A stretch of 7,387 nucleotides of DNA from an uncultured Candidatus Saccharibacteria bacterium (lineage in GTDB: Bacteria > Patescibacteriota > Saccharimonadia > Saccharimonadales > Saccharimonadaceae): the NCBI GenBank assembly GCA_937902525.1, contig CALEKV010000226.1, forward strand, positions 1 to 7,387. The letters are read 5' to 3'. The notes under the pieces are model-generated. The model was not told where the DNA came from. It searched no databases and saw nothing but the letters and a program-made list of their open reading frames with translations. Below, in pieces: positions 4,275 through 7,387 of the stretch; within the stretch, counting starts at the first letter, position 1, and each line of letters opens with the position of its first letter. A program made the position numbers and the translations under genes.

Positions 4275-5507
4275 CTATTTAATCTCGTAAAACTGAATGC
4301 CACCCACGCCAGGGCGGGAAGTTGCAGGCGGAGATTGAGAATTGATACCGGTTAAGATTTTAACAGATTTGGTTGCCGGCGGAAACGCGGTTGTAGCACT
4401 GTTCAACCCACTCGCCACCGTACCGGTAATTGTTGGCGAGGTCCACTGCCGCCAGGAGTCGGCAAGGGTTGCGCTACTAGCAGCAGCGTACATATACGTA
4501 CTACCAGCACCCCCATTACTGACCGGATGCCCCGCGGGGTATGATTTACCCGGCCATGGTTTATTAAGCGTAATGGTGTTATTTGTTCGGTTAACTGCGC
4601 CCACGCCGCCGCTATAGATATCGCCATACCAGGTATTGCGCGAATAGGTTTCTGGCGGCCACAGCGTGCCTTGCGCATCGGTATATCCCCAAAATATAAA
4701 CGAGCGAAAATATGTAGACGTACCCGCAGTATCGTACCAAGAGGCGGCTATGCTAGTAAGATACACCACTGTGTCACCGGTAGTAAGCGGCTGTGCCAAT
4801 GTCGTGGTGGTCCCTGGCCGATACATGTATGTTTCTGGGGTAATGCCATTGCCGCTGGCATCAAGCGGACAAAGCCCAAGGTACCAGCCGGCCGTAACAC
4901 TAGTGGTGCGCTGGCGTCCCCAGCCGCTCAATTTATAACGCTTAGCGGGGTCGATCTCTATTTTTTGGTTATTACAGATCATTTGATACGCACCGGTATT
5001 GGCCGCAAACGACCCAGTCGAACCAGGCGCCGAGTCAGAACTGTCGTAAGTAAACGAACTAAAGTTATTATTATTACCACTAGAACCATCACCATTAACA
5101 ACCAGGTTAGTTGATATAGCATGTCCAGCACACGCACCGGACTGAGGCGCCGAATTGCTACTGCTTATATATAACGGGTCCACCGCCGGGTTGCTAGAAC
5201 GGGCAGTCAAACAATATGTATTACCTAAAGCAGTGTAAGTGTATTCAAACACCGTACCGCCGCTAGAGGTAATCCCCTTGCCTTCATTTGCGCTTGCCAG
5301 CGTTGCTGGATAGGCACCGGCCAGTACATTGTCATTGGCAAGCTTTGTGGCCGCCGCCCGTAAATCTGCCTTAAGGGAGGCTTCAGTAGCCGAACGCGCC
5401 AATCCGTTAAACGTCACAATAACGATTGCTGCTAAAACAGCTATAATCACAATTACAACAAGTAGTTCAACAATTGTAAACCCGCTGCCACGCACCCTAG
5501 TATTCAT
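4275..5507 (-). CDS. Large type IV prepilin with adhesin / carbohydrate-binding-like C-terminal region
   Basis: The 410-residue product starts with MNTRVRGSG/FTIVELLVVIVIIAVLAAIVIV: a prepilin peptidase site after Gly9, Glu at +5 and the hydrophobic helix. Residues 36-130 resemble a small pilin head (EASLKADLRAAATKLANDN, then TYTALGNTYCLTARS). From about 134 (NLVVNGDGSSGNNNNFSSF) to the end there is a long beta-rich, Gly/Ser/Thr-rich region with many aromatics, including SFIFWGYTDAQG and PPETYSRNTWYGD. It has the look of carbohydrate-binding or phage tail-fibre modules that open with an N-G-(D/N)-G block and carry GDTVVYLTS. Four cysteines (99, 126, 178, 213) may form disulfides. It is likely a minor or tip pilin that contacts a host or substrate; that is inference. 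The TATAAT lies only 10 nt before the ATG, and no Shine-Dalgarno is present. Confidence 0.88.
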   Translation of the reverse strand: MNTRVRGSGFTIVELLVVIVIIAVLAAIVIVTFNGLARSATEASLKADLRAAATKLANDNVLAGAYPATLASANEGKGITSSGGTVFEYTYTALGNTYCLTARSSNPAVDPLYISSSNSAPQSGACAGHAISTNLVVNGDGSSGNNNNFSSFTYDSSDSAPGSTGSFAANTGAYQMICNNQKIEIDPAKRYKLSGWGRQRTTSVTAGWYLGLCPLDASGNGITPETYMYRPGTTTTLAQPLTTGDTVVYLTSIAASWYDTAGTSTYFRSFIFWGYTDAQGTLWPPETYSRNTWYGDIYSGGVGAVNRTNNTITLNKPWPGKSYPAGHPVSNGGAGSTYMYAAASSATLADSWRQWTSPTITGTVASGLNSATTAFPPATKSVKILTGINSQSPPATSRPGVGGIQFYEIK

Positions 5508-5517
5508 TGTATGAAAA

Positions 5518-5547
5518 ATTATAGACCATAAGCATGAAAGCGGTCAA
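5518..5547 (-). promoter_or_regulatory. Promoter of the large prepilin gene
   Basis: TTGACC (5547-5542), an 18-nt spacer and TATAAT (5523-5518) lie in the 54-nt gap after rnc. The start of transcription should fall 3-4 nt before the ATG at 5507, so the mRNA has almost no leader. Confidence 0.7.
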
Positions 5548-5561
5548 ACTTGGCGCTACCT

Positions 5562-6317
5562 TTATGTATGCTGCCCAGACTGAGCTTCATACTCCTTAAG
5601 CGCGGCGCGAGCGGCCTCCTGTTGCGCAGCCTGCTTGCTTGGGCCAATCCCCTTGCCCATAAGCTTGTTATTCACGTAAGCACCGAGGGTAAACACCTTG
5701 TCGTGGTCGGGGCCAGTTTCTTCCATCACTTTATACACCGGCGTGGCACCGTCTATCCGCTGGCTGACTTCTTGCAAGTGACTTTTTGGGTCACGCCACG
5801 TGCCAGCCTGTAAAATGCTATCAAGCTTACTGGTAATGTATTTTTCAACATGCAAGCGACAGGCTTCATACCCTTTTTCAAGGTAAATGCTACCTAGCAC
5901 AGCCTCAAAGGCATTAGCGCGGATTTGCTGCCGCGCGCGATCACTGCCAGCCTTTTCGCCCTTGCTCATTCTAATCAGCGGCTCGTAACCCAAACGCTCG
6001 CCGGCTTCAGCAATGCTTTCGGTACGCACAAGTGCGGCGCGCCAGCTAGTCAAAATACCTTCTGGTTCTTCAAAGTTTTTGTACAAATAATCAGTCACTA
6101 CCAGCTCCAGCACAGCGTCACCCAAGAATTCCAGGCGTTCATTGTGTTTGGTGGTGCTTTTTTTATGCTCGTTTACATAACTACGGTGTGTTAGCGCTGT
6201 AATTAACAGTTCAATATGCTTAAATTCAAACCCCAGCGTTTCACGCGACCATTGTTGGTAAGGCGCCACCGGCATGCCGCCAAAAGTAGTCACAGGCTTT
6301 ACAGTATCATCGTTCAT
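5562..6317 (-). CDS. rnc: Ribonuclease III
   Basis: RNase III is a Mg-dependent endonuclease that cuts double-stranded RNA, including rRNA precursors. Numbering from the ATG at 6317 (251 residues), the N-terminal catalytic domain has the signature HNERLEFLGDAVLEL, with E63 and D67 matching E. coli E41 and D45, and the second motif ANAFEAVLGSIYLEKG, with E138 matching E117. The ligand equivalent to D114 is Asn135. The C-terminal dsRNA-binding domain spans about 176-243 (DPKSHLQEVSQ to KQAAQQEAARAAL). I chose 6317 because GGAG ends 5 nt upstream of it; the ATG at 6329 would overlap that site and adds only four residues. The gene follows the NUDIX gene after a 132-nt gap that can fold into a long hairpin, and it precedes the large prepilin. 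No terminator is seen downstream. Confidence 0.96.
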   Translation of the reverse strand: MNDDTVKPVTTFGGMPVAPYQQWSRETLGFEFKHIELLITALTHRSYVNEHKKSTTKHNERLEFLGDAVLELVVTDYLYKNFEEPEGILTSWRAALVRTESIAEAGERLGYEPLIRMSKGEKAGSDRARQQIRANAFEAVLGSIYLEKGYEACRLHVEKYITSKLDSILQAGTWRDPKSHLQEVSQRIDGATPVYKVMEETGPDHDKVFTLGAYVNNKLMGKGIGPSKQAAQQEAARAALKEYEAQSGQHT

Positions 6318-6322
6318 ATTTT

Positions 6323-6326
6323 CTCC
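6323..6326 (-). promoter_or_regulatory. Shine-Dalgarno of rnc that decides its start
   Basis: The minus strand reads ATGGGAGAAAATATG. GGAG (6326-6323) is 5 nt before the second ATG (6317) and only 1 nt inside the first (6329), so the second is the better start. Confidence 0.6.
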
Positions 6327-6354
6327 CATTATTCTGTTGGTTAGGAGACTTCAG

Positions 6355-6453
6355 ATGATGTGCAGTGCAAGGCAACAACAATCCAGCGGAACTTGCCGTA
6401 CAATCGGTACAGCGGGCGAGGGCCAGGGTTGTTAACGCAGCAATGTGCATCAT
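6355..6453 (+). ncRNA. Candidate rod-like structured RNA in the NUDIX-rnc gap
   Basis: The gap folds into one long imperfect hairpin. Basal stem: 6355-6368 with 6440-6453, 13 pairs with one G-A mismatch. Middle stem: AACAATCC (6377-6384) with GGGTTGTT (6426-6433). Upper stem: CTTGCC (6392-6397) with GGCGAG (6415-6420), then GTAC-AATCG-GTAC (6398-6410) after a 4-nt bulge. Four non-Watson-Crick pairs (T6361-G6447, G6362-T6446, T6382-G6428, T6394-G6418) are all wobbles in plus-strand RNA and all A-C in minus-strand RNA, so selection seems to act on the plus strand, antisense to its neighbours. The SRP RNA loop motif is absent. No clear promoter was found. The alternative is a folded leader of rnc mRNA. 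Confidence 0.4.
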
Positions 6454-6461
6454 ATGGAATC

Positions 6462-6956
6462 TCATAGGTTTTCTTGACGAATTCTCTTTTTGGCTAGTAG
6501 CATCAGCTTGCCGATATCTTCGTATTCAATTAAATCAAGCGCCTCGTTAAAGCTAAACCACTTAATGCCGTTCATCCAGTCTTCTTTTTGGATTTCGTTA
6601 CCGCTGGTTTTAACGCGCATTAAGTATACTTGTTGTGTAATTAACACCAATTTATCAATCCGTCGATACCTAAAATGGATTTTACCTAGCCACCCAAGCA
6701 TATCAATATCATGCAAGCCAGCTTCTTCGCCAATCTCACGGCGCGCTGCTTCCTGGGCGGTTTCGCCCTCTTCTATGTGCCCTTTAGGAATCGTCCAGCG
6801 GTCTTTATGGTCCTGTATCAGCAGTATTTCAATCTCACCTTTGCTATCGCGCCTAAACACAATGCCACCAGCTGTGGGCTCGCGCACGATTTCCTGGATA
6901 CTTTGCTTATTGCGGTTGAAATATTTTTTAAACCTGTCAAGGTTTGGTGGTTGCAT
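6462..6956 (-). CDS. NUDIX hydrolase
   Basis: The 164-residue product carries a perfect NUDIX box, GX5EX7REUXEEXGU, at residues 59-81 (GHIEEGETAQEAARREIGEEAGL). Its acidic residues bind the divalent metal used to cleave nucleoside diphosphates linked to another group X. It is preceded by the strand pair TAGGIVFRRD and EILLIQDHKDRWTIPKG typical of the Ap4A/dNTP-type members. The C-terminal part (FRYRRIDKLVLITQQVYLMRV, EDWMNGIKWFSFNEAL) completes the fold. The substrate cannot be named; diadenosine polyphosphate or a damaged nucleotide are the usual options. An in-frame ATG at 7040 would put 28 extra residues inside nusB, so I take 6956, which overlaps the nusB 3' end by 20 nt and has GGAGG 11 nt upstream. 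This suggests translational coupling with nusB. Confidence 0.92.
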   Translation of the reverse strand: MQPPNLDRFKKYFNRNKQSIQEIVREPTAGGIVFRRDSKGEIEILLIQDHKDRWTIPKGHIEEGETAQEAARREIGEEAGLHDIDMLGWLGKIHFRYRRIDKLVLITQQVYLMRVKTSGNEIQKEDWMNGIKWFSFNEALDLIEYEDIGKLMLLAKKRIRQENL

Positions 6957-7387
6957 CGGCTTTTTGTCCTCCCTCCACAAGTGTTCGGTAGGCCGTACCG
7001 AGTACGCCATTGATGAACTTGCTTGAGTTATCGGACCCAAATGCCTTGGCTAGTTCCACAGCTTCATTGATCACCACCTTCGGCGGCACAACATCGGCGC
7101 GGAAAATTAACTCGTACAGGCCTAGTCGCAAAATGGATCGATCAATACGTGCAATTTGCGCAAGCGGCCATTCTGGCGCCATTGGCTGTAATTTTTCGTC
7201 CAGCTCGGGCTGCTTATCTAGCACACCTTGCACCAATTCGCCCACAAAATTCGTGTCGTCGATTGCACTTTCATAACGCTCCATATTGCGCGCCATGACT
7301 TCTGTGGCGTTTAGCGTTGCGTCTCCAGACTGCGTACGAAACTCAACTTCGTACAAAGTTTGTAGCGCGACAATGCGGCCAAGGTGA
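6937..7387 (-). CDS. nusB: Transcription antitermination factor NusB (5' end outside window)
   Basis: The frame is open to the window edge and shows 149 residues, starting HLGRIVALQTLYEVEFR, which is the conserved first helix of NusB; only a few N-terminal residues are missing. An internal TTG at 7356 can be read as a start but is the Leu of QTLYE. Further family features are the segment WPLAQIARIDRSILRLGLYEL and the block VVPPKVVINEAVELAKAFGSDNSSKFINGVLG with its invariant Asn-Glu-Ala-Val-Glu-Leu-Ala and Phe-(I/V)-Asn-Gly-(V/I)-Leu. NusB binds boxA RNA with NusE (S10) and supports rRNA antitermination and folding. The end, EGGQKADATTKP, overlaps the NUDIX start by 20 nt, so the two are probably one operon. 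Confidence 0.95.
   Translation of the reverse strand, partial: HLGRIVALQTLYEVEFRTQSGDATLNATEVMARNMERYESAIDDTNFVGELVQGVLDKQPELDEKLQPMAPEWPLAQIARIDRSILRLGLYELIFRADVVPPKVVINEAVELAKAFGSDNSSKFINGVLGTAYRTLVEGGQKADATTKP

Noticed and set aside
4671..5114. Plus-strand open frame of 147 codons inside the large prepilin gene
   Set aside because: It is fully antisense to a well-supported pilin gene, and its peptide is rich in Arg, Thr and Ile runs that reflect the reverse complement of Gly/Ser/Asn codons.
6355..6453. Small SRP RNA for the rod-like RNA upstream of rnc
   Set aside because: The required GGAA tetraloop with the AGCAGCC side of the symmetric/asymmetric loops is missing at the tip; the tip here is GTAC-AATCG-GTAC.
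6490..7026. Plus-strand open frame of 178 codons opposite the NUDIX and nusB genes
   Set aside because: It is antisense to the NUDIX box and the nusB C-terminus; the Ser/Leu/Ile-rich translation is a shadow.
6957..7040. N-terminal extension of the NUDIX protein to the ATG at 7040
   Set aside because: These 28 residues are the out-of-frame reading of the conserved nusB C-terminal region and lie upstream of a better start at 6956.
1..7387. CRISPR arrays, insertion sequences, tRNA genes, stop-codon reassignment
   Set aside because: No regularly spaced repeats, transposase motifs or cloverleaf with a TTCGA arm were seen; TGA occurs only as a gene end in the recognised frames.

Overview
This window looks like part of a Patescibacteria (CPR) genome, most likely Candidatus Saccharibacteria (TM7). 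The support is indirect. Compact housekeeping genes for translation and RNA processing (nusB, a NUDIX hydrolase, rnc, rpsP, khpA, trmD) lie beside class-III-type prepilins (FTIVEL leaders) and a Gmad2-domain lipoprotein-like C-terminus. TGA is used as an ordinary stop (nusB, NUDIX), so the Gracilibacteria/Absconditabacteria code is not in use. The placement rests on gene content and general family resemblance, not on a search.

Layout, left to right. 1-347: 3' end of a plus-strand Gmad2 (immunoglobulin-like) protein, meeting a minus-strand four-helix membrane protein (352-825) tail to tail. 826-1083: non-coding, with two hairpins. 1084-1734: trmD (minus). 1735-1850: overlapping divergent promoters. 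1851-2538: a plus-strand island holding a 63-residue two-helix membrane peptide, a strongly structured RNA element (2046-2153) and a 116-residue tail-anchored, mostly disordered protein. 2592-2673: back-to-back terminators. 2712-7387: a minus-strand block read right to left as nusB (truncated by the window edge), NUDIX, rnc, a large prepilin with a C-terminal adhesin/carbohydrate-binding-like region, rpsP, a second prepilin, and khpA.

The core theme is RNA and ribosome maturation: NusB (antitermination), RNase III (rRNA processing), S16, KhpA and TrmD. Two type IV pilin-like genes are interleaved, each with its own promoter, so the locus is a chain of separately promoted units. rimM, often found between khpA and trmD in other bacteria, is not there; the plus-strand island occupies that place.

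Four points deserve attention. First, three genes have a -10 hexamer exactly 7 nt before the start codon, suggesting leaderless mRNAs. Second, a roughly 100-nt rod-like RNA can be folded upstream of rnc; its four non-Watson-Crick pairs are all G-U only on the plus strand, opposite to the flanking genes. Third, a three-way-junction-like RNA at 2046-2153 shares its basal-stem sequence with a hairpin inside the small ORF, so exclusive folds are possible. Fourth, TrmD and RNase III each carry a conservative substitution at an active-site position (Glu for Asp169; Asn for Asp114, E. coli numbering).
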